A stretch of DNA of 64,000 bases from Hypericum androsaemum (GCA_963995505.1 OZ023182.1:9106707-9170706); one strand, 5' to 3'. Shown: positions 23,132 to 34,555, numbered from the stretch's first letter. Notes: generated from the letters alone by a model not told the origin. Translations and numbers: made by a program.

Positions 23132-23224
23132 ATGGTGTCGGAGCCACCGCCATTCGAGGAAGCCGATCGGTGCGATGTTTGCCCATTTCTGTGGGCAATC
23201 TATTCCACTGCATGGCAACCCTAG
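23132..23224 (+). pseudogene. Possible captured start of a FYVE-type zinc-finger gene
   Basis: The frame begins MVSEPPPFEEADRCDVC and ends after 30 codons at a TAG. The opening resembles the N-terminus of small plant FYVE-domain proteins, in which a PPPF-x-EA-x-RCDVC phrase starts the zinc-binding domain. The rest of the finger is not present after the first Cys pair. It sits in the MULE interior, so capture by the transposon is the likely origin. The match is short and from memory. Confidence 0.35.
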
Positions 23225-23370
23225 CTTCGTAATTAGGGTTTTTTTTAAATTTTTGGACGCTGTGGGTGGACACTGGGGTGGACGGCGTGGGGAGGACGCC
23301 GGGGAGGTGGACAATATGGGTGGACGCTGGGCAGCTTCTGGGTTTATGTAGGAGGACGATGGGACGTCGT

Positions 23371-23373
<3 letters not shown>

Positions 23374-23406
<33 letters not shown>
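23374..23406. repeat. (CT)n microsatellite
   Basis: A perfect CT run of about 33 bp in the interior of M2. Confidence 0.95.
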
Positions 23407-23408
<2 letters not shown>

Positions 23409-25085
23409 CTGGACATGGAGGTTGATGAAGTGGGCTTCCTTCAATTTCTTGTTAATTTGAACTTGGTACAGAGAACATGAACTTCGATGGGTAGGGAGAA
23501 ATCTGTTTTTTAAATTTTCGATGCTCAAATTCTATTTTTTAGTTGATTTTGATTTTGATTAATTAAAAAAATTGATTAAGCTTTTGTTTTTAACAAATCA
23601 GAGTCGGATAAATCTTTTGTTTGGATGTTGAAGATGAATTGGGGAAGAATGTGAAGGGAGAAAAAGGGATTTTTTTTTTAAGTGGGAGGGGCATTTTTGT
23701 CTTTTCAAGTAGAGATTCGCCGAAAAAAATGGCATATTCCGAGAAGAATATGGAATATTTCAGCACCAGGGACCCGAGAGTTTCTAAAACCAAAGACGGA
23801 GAATGGCAAAATTATTTTTGAAAATGTAGGAACCCGAGAGAGATGATGACCAAATACCAAGGACTATGAGGTAATTTATCCTTATTTTTATAACTGCTTT
23901 ATGGATCTGCTTCTCTTTGAAGTACTGCGTTATCTAGGATAATAAAAACAGGTTTAGAGAGAGAAAGAGAGGGTCATAGATAAACGAGATATTGTAATGA
24001 GGTCAGCGAATCATTATTTCCCACTATAGATGTTTGTATTAAAAATAATCAAAGCCTACCCCACTCATAAAAAAGGAAATTTCTTAATCCAATATCATTT
24101 CTATTAGTAGCAAGTTGAAGCTTTTTGGACTTTTCCCTGTCCACCAACAACATTTTTTTTTTTGCGAAATGTCGACCAACAACATTGATGCGCTTCGAAA
24201 GATACGTGATTACTGCCTTTGCGATTACCTTTTAACCAATCCCAGTATTTTAAAGTTATAATTTATAGGGTCTAGACCATTACTGATTTTATTTTCGAAG
24301 TTGAATCTACAATGATATCTTCTCATATAAATCTAAATATTTTTATCACTTTAATCAACTATCATTATTTAACTACATCAATTTAATAACAAAAAAATAC
24401 TTAGATCAATTGCAAAAATTAGTCATGCACAATTCAGTAGGAAAAAAATTATATATTAACAATCTTGCAAACATGAAGGCAAAAACATCAAATGGACAAT
24501 AACCGAAACAACCAGGACATCAATGAAATCGAAAGCATCGAAATCATGTCAACTAGCACACAAACGAGAAGAGCAGGAACAATCTTTGCTTGTGTTCGAT
24601 AACCCCCTTTTTCGATCTCACTTAATTCGTTCTTGTCAAGAGTATGGTACGGCTAAAGGCCATATATTTACAATAAACGTTAACCTAAACTACCACCAAC
24701 AGTTACGTTGTAAACCTTACGCTACTTAAGTTGTTATGAATACGCACACAGTACTAAGGTAAATAGGTTTTCTAACTCTTACAATAACAATATCACGTAT
24801 GTACATAATTAGTTCATTCAATTATTAGCAAGTAGATGCAAAATCCTGGAATAACTTAATTAGATTCTCTCTCGCGGCAATTTATATCAATAAATTACGA
24901 TATCTTTATTTCACGAGACGAATCAATTTTGCGTGGGCATTATACAATCATCTGGTTAAGTCAATCGAGAATTGACAGGAGATAACGTCGTAATATAATG
25001 GCAATCGATTCCCGGCTATTAACATCTAAGTCGGCCCTTGATATATCAAATCCAATGGAGAATCTTGATGAGAATGTAAAGAAAC

Positions 25086-25369
25086 GACGAGGGAGGAAGA
25101 TATTTGTTTTAACTTAATCAAGAAAATTATTTAAAATATAATATTATTACATATTTATTAGAAGAATTTTATTTTTGGATAAATAAATTTTGTGGCGATC
25201 ATAATTTGAATTTGGCTACTCTTAATTCCGCCATTCTTTTATAACATTAGATCAATTACTCTTTGATCTTATAAATTTTTGATATTTTCAAAAAAATATT
25301 AAGAATAAATTTGAATTAATCGCGCTAATATTAGTAAAAAAAAGTAAAGAAACTACCACCCAAAAAATA
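25086..25369. mobile_element. 284-bp insertion with 10-bp target duplication
   Basis: GTAAAGAAAC occurs at 25076-25085 and 25370-25379, and copy A has a single copy of this site (near 21251). The inserted DNA is AT-rich and non-coding, with a third GTAAAGAAAC at 25344-25353 near its right end. I see no TIRs and no clear poly(A) tail, so the class is open: a SINE-like or small DNA element. Confidence 0.65.
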
Positions 25370-25555
25370 GTAAAGAAACAACAATAAATTGGTGGGCTTT
25401 TCTTTCTAATAATGGATCCCGCCTGACGTGACGTGCTTGTTTGTCCACCTCTCAAGGATACTACTTTTAAAAAAAAATCAAAAAACAAAGTACCTGATAC
25501 AGTGTTACCTAGGTTAGGTGTACTAAAATACCAACGGATTAAAGGTCCAACTATA

Positions 25556-26524
25556 ATTCCAACAACATATAATAAGTCGAGGTAATTTCCTCTCAAATTA
25601 ATTTTCAAGGAAGCGTCGACGAAGAGGCATAAAATTTCCCCCTGTTTTCGAGTGCGACATATATAGATTATGCAGCTGTGAAAAATAAAAGCAAACGAAA
25701 AGTTATTGATAAAGCCGATTGTATCGCATGCATGTGCATGTGTAAATACAAATTTAGGATATCGAAAAGGAGAAATTTGGAATATTGGGCATCAATAATG
25801 CATCCGTACTATCGTTAGTTAATTTTTTATGTATTTCTTTTTCTCTTATTATAACTCGCTTATATTAATACAAATTCTTTGTCAATTTTTAATGATAATA
25901 ATATAATGACAGCTCTGAAAATAAACCGCAAAAATTGAATTTTAGCTCAAGGAGAAACATGTAATAGAAAACTTGGACTTCCTATTCAAATCCATAAATT
26001 TTAATAAAATTATTTATTACAAATGAGCAAAATATATGAAAAAGGAAACAAAATGGGAAATATAAAATATTACCTTAGGCGAATAAAGAAGAGAAGAATA
26101 ATATTAATAAGCTGTACAAGGAGAGACACGTGTCATAATATGCGTATGCCGACAGTCGTTATCGGAGTCGGAGCCTTTTAACTTTTAGCATTTTCCTGGC
26201 ATTCAACGAGGCTACCGATCAGAGTTTTTTTTGGGTGAAGTGGCTAGCGATCAGATAGCGATAGCAATAGCGACCCCAAAAGCAAATAATTTACTGCCTC
26301 CGCCGTAGTTTCGGCGGTGTCCTGCTACCTGGTTTCTTCGACGGGATCAGTTTCAACGCATTTCCATCTTGGATTCGCATTTTACAAATGTAAATGCGTC
26401 AGTGATTCTGTTTGTCATAAACTTAAATTAGTTGGCTTCACCAATATTCTAGCAGCATATTTATATTTTTATAATTAGAATTTTGTTGGAGTACAAATAT
26501 TTCGTTAATGAGGCTTGTCAACAG
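25556..26524. other. Intergenic, no intact gene
   Basis: AT-rich to 26100, then less so. An imperfect GCCTCCGCCG/CGGCGGTG hairpin lies near 26298-26320. The last 60 bp before 26525 look like the 3' part of an intron ending TGTCAACAG. Confidence 0.35.
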
Positions 26525-26710
26525 GTGTACGTTTATGGAGACGAGGATTAGTTCGAAATTCACACCCATAAAGTCGATGTCTAGCACAAAGTCAAGGAAA
26601 AGGGCTTTGGCATTTCCACAAACACATGGTGGGTACCAAGACAGCCGCGCTCATTCTCGGTTGGACGCAGGCCTCAAACTGTAAGGAGACTTGTAGCTAT
26701 GGATAGCTGA
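26525..26710 (+). pseudogene. Decayed exon of an unidentified gene
   Basis: Directly after a splice-acceptor-like TTGTCAACAG, one frame runs 61 codons to TGA with only two TAG codons. It reads VYVYGDED, stop, FEIHTHKVDV, stop, then HKVKEKGFGISTNTWWVPRQ and on to RRLVAMDS. Both TAGs stand where a GAG would read on naturally (Asp-rich and His/Lys contexts). The amino-acid mix is gene-like rather than random AT-rich sequence. I do not recognise the family. No upstream exon is clear. Confidence 0.35.
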
Positions 26711-26939
26711 GACACATATCTCTAACTTCATGTTTCTAAGGTATTGCCGAATTCATCTTGGTACCAGTTTCGTTAATATGGGACTTCGAAGTTTAGTAAA
26801 TTGACCATATCTTTTGACTCTGAGATCGGGTTGAGATGATTCAAGTTGTTGTGCAAAGCCAAAATGTTGATCTACAGTTTGTAGTTCACGACGTCTTCAG
26901 ATTTTCAAGTAGCAAGGTCAAAATTTTATTTCAAGAAAA

Positions 26940-27250
26940 GCATGTCCCGTGCTCCTCCTCATGTTTGCCCATCACTCCGTGCCCGCCCATCACTTCGTGC
27001 ACGCCCTTGTGCTTGCCTATCACTTTGTGCTCGCCTTCATGCTCATCCATGCTTGCTGCTCGCCCACGCGAGCTTGCTGATGATTCACCTACGCATACTT
27101 GCTTCATGCCTGCGCGAGCTTGTTTGTTGCTCGCCGACGCTTGCTTGTTGCTCATTTGCTCACGCGTGCTTTTTGCTTGCTCGCCCTTAGGTGCTCACTT
27201 AGCATCTGAGAGCTCGCTCGCCATACTTTTGCTGCTTGTTCGCTTTGTTC
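26940..27250. repeat. Degenerate GCTTGCTCGCC-type tandem repeat
   Basis: Short variants of TGCTTGCTCGCC(C/T)ACGCG and CACTTCGTGCTCGCC recur through this GC-rich patch, which gives open frames on both strands (for example 26836-27279). I read the frames as repeat artefacts. No protein family is recognised. Confidence 0.5.
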
Positions 27251-27571
27251 GGGTATGCCTCTTGTTTTACTCGGCTTAACTACTTGTTGGATCGGCCTTG
27301 GTTAGCTTTGGAACGAGCCCGTTTTGGGTTTGAAGTGGAGATACGTGTTGCGCTATATGTGAATTGGGCTCGACTCATCTTGGAGGAGAGTGGACACAAG
27401 CGTATATCAGGTTAATAGCAAGCGAATTCATTGCGGAGATATTCTCGACCTGACAATACGGCTTAGGTTTTTCCTAAACTAGGTCGGAACAAAGTTTTCC
27501 TAAATTGAGCTGGATTTTCTTATATTCGATCACGGTTCAGGAACTTTCCCTATTTTGAGCTGGGTTTCCTA

Positions 27572-27637
27572 CATTGGAGGTCGGGGCAAGGTTAGGGTTT
27601 TCTGCATTGGAGGCCGGGGCAAGGCTAGGGTTTCTCT
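27572..27637. repeat. 33-bp direct repeat, two copies
   Basis: CATTGGAGG(T/C)CGGGGCAAGG(T/C)TAGGG-type units begin at 27572 and 27605 and are nearly identical. The surrounding DNA (27290-27800) is less AT-rich than its neighbours and might be an old LTR, but no partner was found. Confidence 0.7.
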
Positions 27638-27923
27638 ACATAAGGATGGCTCGGGCATAAAAGCAGACATCCATCCAGCAATCACACAACAAATCCATAT
27701 TTTTACTCTTTTCTTGCTTTTTTCTTCCTTGGCCTAGCTTAGCACTTTTTCCCCTCTCTGTTAGACCGACCTTGGAACGACCACTCCGGATCCGTCTGAG
27801 GTAATCTTGACATTCTTGTATCCTTTCTATGGATCAATTCAGTTTCGAATTAAAATAAAACAGTAGATTCATACTATGACTCGACTAGAATTGAGATGAT
27901 GGATGGCTTTTGAATTCGTTGTA

Positions 27924-28517
27924 AGACTACTCACAGCGGCGACCCTCGGATTGGGTCGCCCGCTTGAGTCCAAAAAAAATAAAAAAAAGAAAATGAAATG
28001 TGAAGCCAAGTTAGACCGGGGTGCAGAACTATCAGGTGGCTCTCACACTCGGCCTCAGCCAGAAATTAAAAAAAAAAATTTTCTGCTTTTCTATATACTT
28101 TTGGGACACTTGACACAATATTATTCGTAAAAATAGATTTTTCGGATATTATTTGTATGTAATTTGCATCTTCCGTATTTGTAATTTATCATTTAAGGCA
28201 TCAATTTGTAACTTAATTTATTTTTTTATAATTTTGTATTGCAATTTTTATAATCTTAATTTTGTTAGTTTATTATAAATTTTTCCTTGCTATAATTAGG
28301 GAATAATTATTTTCATATATTTATCATAATTTTATATAAAAAAAGATAGTAGATAATACATGGATGAGAGAGAAATTGATTGTTTATTCCGTGACTTGGA
28401 TTGGGCTAGGTTGCCATTAGAGCAGGAAAATATTTAGTTTGGTTGTATGTAGATGAAAAAAAATTAATTATTTATTCATTGACTTAGGTTGAAGTGGGTT
28501 GCCATTGTAGATAGTCT
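27924..28517. mobile_element. MITE-like element with AGACTA ends
   Basis: The left end AGACTACTCACAGCGGCGACC and the inverse of the right end (AGACTATCTACAATGGCAACC) match at most positions. The right half holds two tandem copies of a unit of about 75-80 bp built on GATGAGAGAGAAATTGATTG / GATGAAAAAAAATTAATTA (28362 to about 28505). The same double unit appears inverted at 33745-33915. Non-coding. Confidence 0.55.
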
Positions 28518-31090
28518 AATGATACTTATTAAACACAACTTCGTCAAGTTCGTAATGATGGCAAATTAGGGGACATGCTGAGGCGGCCTATCGAAAGGAT
28601 GCCATTAATATTTTAACTAATTAATCAATGTTCAATTTGACTGTTGGCCACCTATAGGCTATATTAAGGAAGTATTATCATCACAAATTAAAAGAAAATC
28701 TTACTCTCTACACCAACTCGCAAATGCATTATATTGTAATCAAACAAAACATTCAGTGAGAACCATAGGGTAGGGTCCGATGGGCAGTGTATATCTAGCT
28801 GGCACCCACACACCACACATAACTGATTGTCTGTATATATAAAATGCAATTGTATTTTTTTTTTAGGTATTAACACCATCGAAAATGTAACTTGTAAATA
28901 CTGGTAAATATTTTTAGTAAAACACATTTACTTATATATATATAATACATTCATGGGTGAGCTATGTTTTGAAACATTTTCTAAAATGTATGAATTTAAC
29001 TTTTGAGGTAGTCCACCTTTTTTTAACCTTTGATATTTATAGCAAAGTATTGTTCGGTTCTATTTTAGAAATCACTATTCGAATAATGTATTTTAAATTT
29101 GTAAGATAATTACAAAATATCCTAGTTTAAATTCAAAAAATCATTCTAATTTAATGAAAATAGAAACTCTTCAAATTGGGTTTTCGAAATTGGAGAACCC
29201 CATTACAATCACATGGTCGACATATACAACACCAGATGGGGTATAGTAGTACATAGAAATCTCGGTAGGGGTCTAGATAAAAGTGAAGTTCAATAAAGAA
29301 TTGATTACAGCAACAAACAAGATCTTTTCTTGAAACAAGATTTTGGGGTCCGATTCGGGTGGAGTGGGCGAGATAAAATAATCATATGTAATTAAAAAAA
29401 AAGGAACCTTGGAACTTTGTGGAATATCGAGAAAGATTCGTGTGAAAAACTTTTCAAAATTCCTATTTTCTTAACTTTAATACTTGTTTCCGAGGAAGTT
29501 GTTGTCCCACCTAAAGTTCAGGCAGATGAAAAAAAAAATATTTGCAATCATGCAAGGAAAGTCCTAGGGTTGATATACGGGATATCAAGAAATTGTATGA
29601 GGTTTTTGTGGGAATTAAACTGAAGAGAAAGGACGAGAACGGAGAAAACACAATTTGTTAACCCAAATTCGTCGATTTGATCAAGAGGCACTAACAAGCG
29701 AGTGCATAATCAATCTCGCTCCAAAACCCAACAGTTTCGTGTACCCCATACCTAGCAATATGTCTTTAAAAAAAAAAATCTGTCGACGCCTAGATTCTTG
29801 TATGGAAAAAAGGTACCAAAAATAGATATTTGCAGCAAAAACAATATGCAAGTTGATGATAGCGATCGATCATTTTGTTTTGTATGACACCTTTTCAATT
29901 TCTTATTGGAACAACTGGCTAAATATATACCAGTTGTGTGATAATTATGAAATATTTTGTAGTAGCGGTCAGCTACAATATTTTTTGGAAGGTAAATTTG
30001 TACGTTATTTATACACTAACGAGAGTTTGAATCCTGAATTTCTTTGATTTTGAGAATGCATTGTGTGCAGTTGTGCTAAATAATTTTTGCCAAGTGGTCA
30101 GCTGCAATTGGTTGATTTTGACAAAATTAATATTTAAAACGTGAAATAATATCCAATTGCTTACTGTATGTATAGAGCCTAAAATAATATCGACTTCAAT
30201 GTGATGGTCCAATTCTGACCCCACGTTGAAAAAGAGAGAGCTTGAAATATCTGATAGGGAATTTGTAACGGGCTCAGGAATGATTGTCCTTCCAGCAACC
30301 AGTGTAAAATAAGTAAATCAAATCGTAAAATTAATGATGCTAAAATGACGAGAAAAGAAGGACCGTAAAACGCTAGCTGGTCAATATAATTTACATTAAT
30401 AGAATGATCTGGTTGGTGGATCAAGATTCTAAAATGATTAAATCATTATTTTTAAATCAAGTGTGCCTTTATTTATTATTATTACATTGTTTGCGGGAGT
30501 AAGGTGGGTAGCTTAATTAATATTTTCCTGAAGTGTAATCACGTGCAAGGTGGGACTTTTCAAAAGATATCAAAATTATCGTATTCTCGAATTTCAATTC
30601 GAGATTTAGTTAAATTATAATATTTTTTAGTATTTGATTTAAGTGTCTATTAATACTAAGTGTGTATTTTCTGCAATTAGAAGAACAATTTATACATCTT
30701 GCCGAAAATAATTAATTTGTTAATTCTTTTTCAGATAAAAGCATAAATTGTTTATAGTAATACGGGCCAAAAACCTCGACGCATGTGATGATGTTTGGTA
30801 TATCGTTGTGTATGGTGATTAATTTCTTCATGTAAGACTTGTATATATTTATTGATTTCGGTTTAAATAAATAGTATATCTATGTTTATGGTGGGAAGGG
30901 GAAAAAAGACGAAACATAAAAAATAAAATTGAAATGAGAAATTAAGGAAAGTCAATGATATAAATAGAATCATGATTTTTTTCTCTGGGTCTCTACCACA
31001 TATATTAATTGTTGACGTTGAAATTGTGTCACAAATCCCATCCAAAAAATGGCAAAATATTCACCTATTTACAAACTACTACTCTATGAT
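28518..31090. other. AT-rich intergenic DNA, no gene recognised
   Basis: The frames are short (up to about 80 codons), AT-driven and without known domains. Minor signals are a (TA)n at about 28933-28946 and a GGTCAGCT(A/G)CAAT phrase at about 29967 and 30098. Confidence 0.45.
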
Positions 31091-31099
31091 TTTTAAATA

Positions 31100-32428
31100 A
31101 GGAAAAGTCCACTTTATTACTATGTGGTATAGCCAAAAATCACTTTAGTATCTTGTGATATAAAATTAATCAATCGAGTCAAATTTTTTTTAATTAAAAT
31201 TATTTAGGTCCACGGGCAACTACCCGTATCTGCCCGGCCAAGTAGACCTGCCACATCAGAGAAATCTGATGGCCTAGCCTCCTTTTCCTCTCTCTCTTCT
31301 TCATCACCTGATGCCCAAGGACGAGCAGGGGACGGCCAGCGCCTAAGCCATCCTTGACTTCGACGGTCAACGACGGAGAACCAAGACCAGGTTTCGCGAC
31401 CTCAACCCTAAGTAGGATGAGAAGCTCGAGTTCCTTATCCACGAACCCAACTCGGCCCCCATTGATGGATTCCCCTCCCTCTCCGGAGAGACCATTTAGA
31501 TCAGCCTCTACAACGACAACAAGAAAAGTGCCAACGTAGCGTTCTGCCTTTCTTGGGAAGGTCAAGATCGCCGGGTCCAGGTTTGTTAAGGCCGGGGAGG
31601 AGGTGATGGCGTACTACCTGCTCAGAAAGAGGAACGTCTTCTCCCAAGTGAAGGGGGGAGATCGGGGTGAAGGTTTATTATGTTGATGAGGATCCTCCAC
31701 CCGAGGACGCCGCAAAAACTCTACCAGCAGTGGGAGAACCCGCCGCTAGTACAGTCGGAAGTTGCCCTAACAAAGAAGGACAAGGTCCCCGTCGATGATA
31801 TCAGAAGAGTGAAGAAGTCAGACCTGTCGATAAGCGAGATAGAGCTCCGGTCAGTTGCTGGAGACCAAGGATGAGGCGGGAAGGACCTCGTGGATAGGAC
31901 GATGCAGTTCTTGTTTCTCCGTATGGTGAAGGCAAAGTCGAGCACATTCACGACGTTGTACACAAAACTTTCGATCGGGAGCCACAATGTCAAAACAAGA
32001 AGCTGTAGTAAGGGGGAGTGGGACCAGACCTCTGCCTTCGACTAAGAAGGCCTCAACTCCGCCTCTCTCGAAGTCTCCCTATGGTGCGAGAAGGAAGAAA
32101 CTGTTAAGGAAAAGGACGAGAAGAAGGAGGAAGTTGTTAAAACGGAGAACTGCATTGAGACGGTGTCTGCGATGGAATTGATCAGTTACTGGGTCGGCGG
32201 TGATGAGGAAGAGAGAAAGGGAAAAAGGAGAGAGGAGAAGGAGGCTAGGCCACGTCATCATATTTTGTTGATGGGGCAGGTCTACTCGGTCGGGCAGGGT
32301 CCGGACAGCTGCACTTGGACCTAAATAATTTTAATTGGATTAAGTTTGACTCGATTGTTCGATTTTATACCACATGATACTAAAGTAATTTTTGGCTATG
32401 CCACAAGGTACTAAAGTAGACTTTTTTC
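31100..32428. mobile_element. Pack-MULE B carrying two C2-domain pieces of an MCTP gene
   Basis: 1329 bp with inverted arms at 31100 to about 31310 and about 32195-32428. The arms share AAAGT(C/A)(C/G)ACTTTA, ACTCGAT(T)G, AATTATTTAGGTCCA and GGCCTAGCCTCCTT landmarks. It is flanked by a perfect 9-bp duplication, TTTTAAATA (31091-31099 and 32429-32437), the hallmark of Mutator-type insertion. The interior is GC-rich and gene-derived, with no transposase. It shares its TIR family with element A and with the remnant ending at 59256. Confidence 0.9.
31344..32190 (+). pseudogene. Captured fragments of a QUIRKY/MCTP-type multiple-C2-domain gene
   Basis: MCTPs are membrane-anchored proteins with several C2 domains; QUIRKY acts at plasmodesmata. 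The first piece (31344 to about 31730) reads across frames as DFDGQRRRTKTRFRDLNP, a TAG, DEKLEFLIHEPN, then FLGKVKIAGSRFVKAGEEV, then GVKVYYVDEDPPPED, the order of the first C2 domain and its Pro/acidic linker. The second (about 31882-32190) gives KDLVDRTMQFLFLRMVKAK, a shortened loop, then WDQTSAFD, a stop, EGLNSASLEVSLW and ENCIETVSAMEL, the start of the next C2 domain. Stops and frameshifts make it non-coding. The long linker of the parent is absent, so two regions were joined or one was deleted. Confidence 0.75.
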
Positions 32429-32437
32429 TTTTAAATA

Positions 32438-33738
32438 TTTGACCACGTAATAAAGAATTTTAAATTGACACTCGAGGCTTTGAATACAGATTTTAGACAA
32501 AAATATCCATAAATATCATTAAATTAAAAATTTTAAAAATAAATCTAAAAAATATTACAAATGGCAGAAATTGGTTATTTTATATTTTTCTAATTGTTTT
32601 ACATCTAATTTTTAAAAAAATTCGGAATTATATTTGGGAGTTTTTATCTCCAAAAAATTACTCAAATAATGGAATGTCAATTTAAAAAAATTCTATCACT
32701 CATGAATTTCTAAAGTATAATGCATTGACGTGCAAATAGGTGAAATCATAAAGTAATAAAATGAATTTAAAAAAAATTGTCACAAGTGACCTGGACGTTC
32801 GGCATAATTATTGTTATTATGTTGTCTATTCTATTACCTTAATTTCCCGTCAAAAAATATTCTATTACCTTAATTGGAAGTTTACAGTGTTCTTCTCTAG
32901 CAATCAATGCCCAATAATGGAAGAGAGTGTACGATTGACCCGCTTGAGAATGAAAAAATATATTAAGAAAATGGCACAATTTTATAATTGTATGTTCAAT
33001 TAAGAAGATTTCAAAATGTTCTGTTTTTATAAAGATATTATTTATAAATTATCGAGTCTATTATTTGTTATTAATTAAATTTGATTAGTTTTATTGTTGT
33101 TTAACTCATCTAAGCTATTATAAATAAATTTTTCTGTCATGAAAATTAGTTTCAGTACTTTGAAGAATTAATAAATATGTTAAACGAATTTTTGTATATT
33201 ATGAACTTGACAAGTTGACTTGACATATTTATCTTGGGTCTAATAATTGAAGTAATGTGACAAACTTTTGATTTGCTTCGGGCTGCTGACTTCTATTGGA
33301 CATTTTTGTTGTTGAGAAAAGACTTTATTGGACTTTGGTATCGAAGTAAATTATACAAATAATAATGGCCGAATCACATGATTGTTGCATAACTTGGAAA
33401 TATTTTTGTCTTAGTGGGGACAAGTTTATTATTGCCGAATCACAATTGGACTTTGATATCTATTAGATTTTCTTGTATATTTATTGATTAAATTTTCGCA
33501 TTTTTAGATTTAAAGTAAATCTATTATGATTCAGTTTTCCAAATATTTAGGGAGTTTTTCGTCCAGACATTGGTACTTGTATTTTTTTTTTGATGTTAAT
33601 GGTGGGTGATTGATGTTAGGACCATATTAAAATTTGACATGATTGACATTTTCATTTTCAATTTTTTTTTCTTCTTCGGTGGCCAGATTTATATTGGGAC
33701 CATATTAACATTTTACATGATAAGTGCCGCACCCTAAC
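32438..33738. other. AT-rich intergenic DNA, no gene recognised
   Basis: The frames are short and AT-driven (the longest about 80 codons at 32761-33003) with no known domain. Confidence 0.45.
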
Positions 33739-34050
33739 ACTATCTCTAGTGGCAATCCGGTCCAACACAGATCACATAATAAATAATTAATTTTTTTCTC
33801 ATCCACATACAACCCAACCTAATTAAATATTTTTCTACTATAGTGTCAACCTAGTCCAACCCATGTCACGAAATAAATAATTAATTTCTCTCTCATCCAC
33901 ATACATGTATTATTTATACACATTTTCATAGAGAATTGAAAAATTAAACTCTATATGAATTAAAAATATTAGGCTCAATTTATATAGAATAAAAAAATAT
34001 GAATTTTCATATTTTTATCGAATAACATTGTGTCAAGTGTCACTAGAGTA
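33739..34050. mobile_element. MITE-like element related to 27924-28517
   Basis: Ends ACTATCTCTAGTGGCAA and (inverse) ATACTCTAGTGACAC. The interior 33745-33915 is the inverted counterpart of 28362-28505, with two tandem units containing AATAAATAATTAATTT and CATCCACATACA. No ORF. The terminal duplication is unclear. Confidence 0.5.
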
Positions 34051-34555
34051 TATTGAAAAGAAAAAAAAAATTTCAATGCCCGCCCGAGGGCGTGTCGAGG
34101 GCTGTCGCCCGCTTTCTGCATAGCCCGGTCGAGTTGTGTAATTTAGTTTTGATTTTTTTAATTTTTTCTTGGGAAAATTACTGTGGTATCCCTCTTGTTA
34201 GACTTAATTGACGATTTAGTCCCTCTTATTTCAAAAAATATTCGGACATCCCTGTCTTTGATTTTATTATACATCGGGGTCTCTCGCATCAGAATATTCA
34301 ATTTTCTCCGGCGAAGTACCACTTGAAAAGACAAAAGTGTCCCTCCCACTTAAATAACAAAAAAATCTATCTTTCCTTCTTCCTCCCACTTCTTCTTCCT
34401 CCTCCGACTTCAATTCGAATTAGAAATCCCAATTAGAAAATTAGGGTTTGAATTCAACAACACCAAATTTAACTAAACACACACACTGTCTCTCTACTCT
34501 CTCTTCGCTTCTCTTCACTTCAACCGGCAATATTCTTGAAATGGTTATCTCCAAC

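Larger units (their letters stand above)
22676..23882. mobile_element. MULE-like element M2 (AAATTAC TIR family)
   Basis: The left arm (22676 to about 22850) and right arm (about 23660-23882) are inverted. Both contain TAAATTAC, TAGTCC, TATTTGGTCA, CATTTTCAAAAATAATTTT and CTTTTCAAGT-type text. It is flanked by TATTTTTA (22668-22675 and 23883-23890). Copy A of the duplication has uninterrupted sequence at the same place (near 19228-19245), which confirms the insertion. No transposase. The interior has a (CT)n run at 23374-23406 and a short gene-like piece near 23132. Confidence 0.85.
21715..25555 (+). repeat. Copy B of the tandem segmental duplication
   Basis: Collinear with 18225-21560, interrupted by MULE M2 (22676-23882) and by a 284-bp insertion (25086-25369). 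Landmarks include GAGGCAATATTGAC near 21880, CAATCATGACTATTTAAC near 22266, GTCAGATATTTTTGGAAGG near 22623, TGTAATGAGGTCAG near 23993, TTTTTGGACTTTTCC near 24122, AAGTAGATGCAAAATC near 24830, GATTCCCGGCTATTAACAT near 25007 and AAAATACCAACGGATT near 25525. I see no gene in it. Confidence 0.8.

Noticed and set aside
26836..27279. 147-codon + strand ORF and overlapping frames on both strands
   Set aside because: Built from a short degenerate repeat that is open in several frames; no protein family.
28860..31090. Small ORFs at 29417-30424
   Set aside because: AT-driven, short and overlapping on both strands, with no domain.
31500..31720. NAC-domain reading of the Pack-MULE interior
   Set aside because: First suggested by EEVMAYYLLRKRN, but the flanking phrases fit a C2 domain of an MCTP in order, and NAC motifs such as the WYF box are absent.
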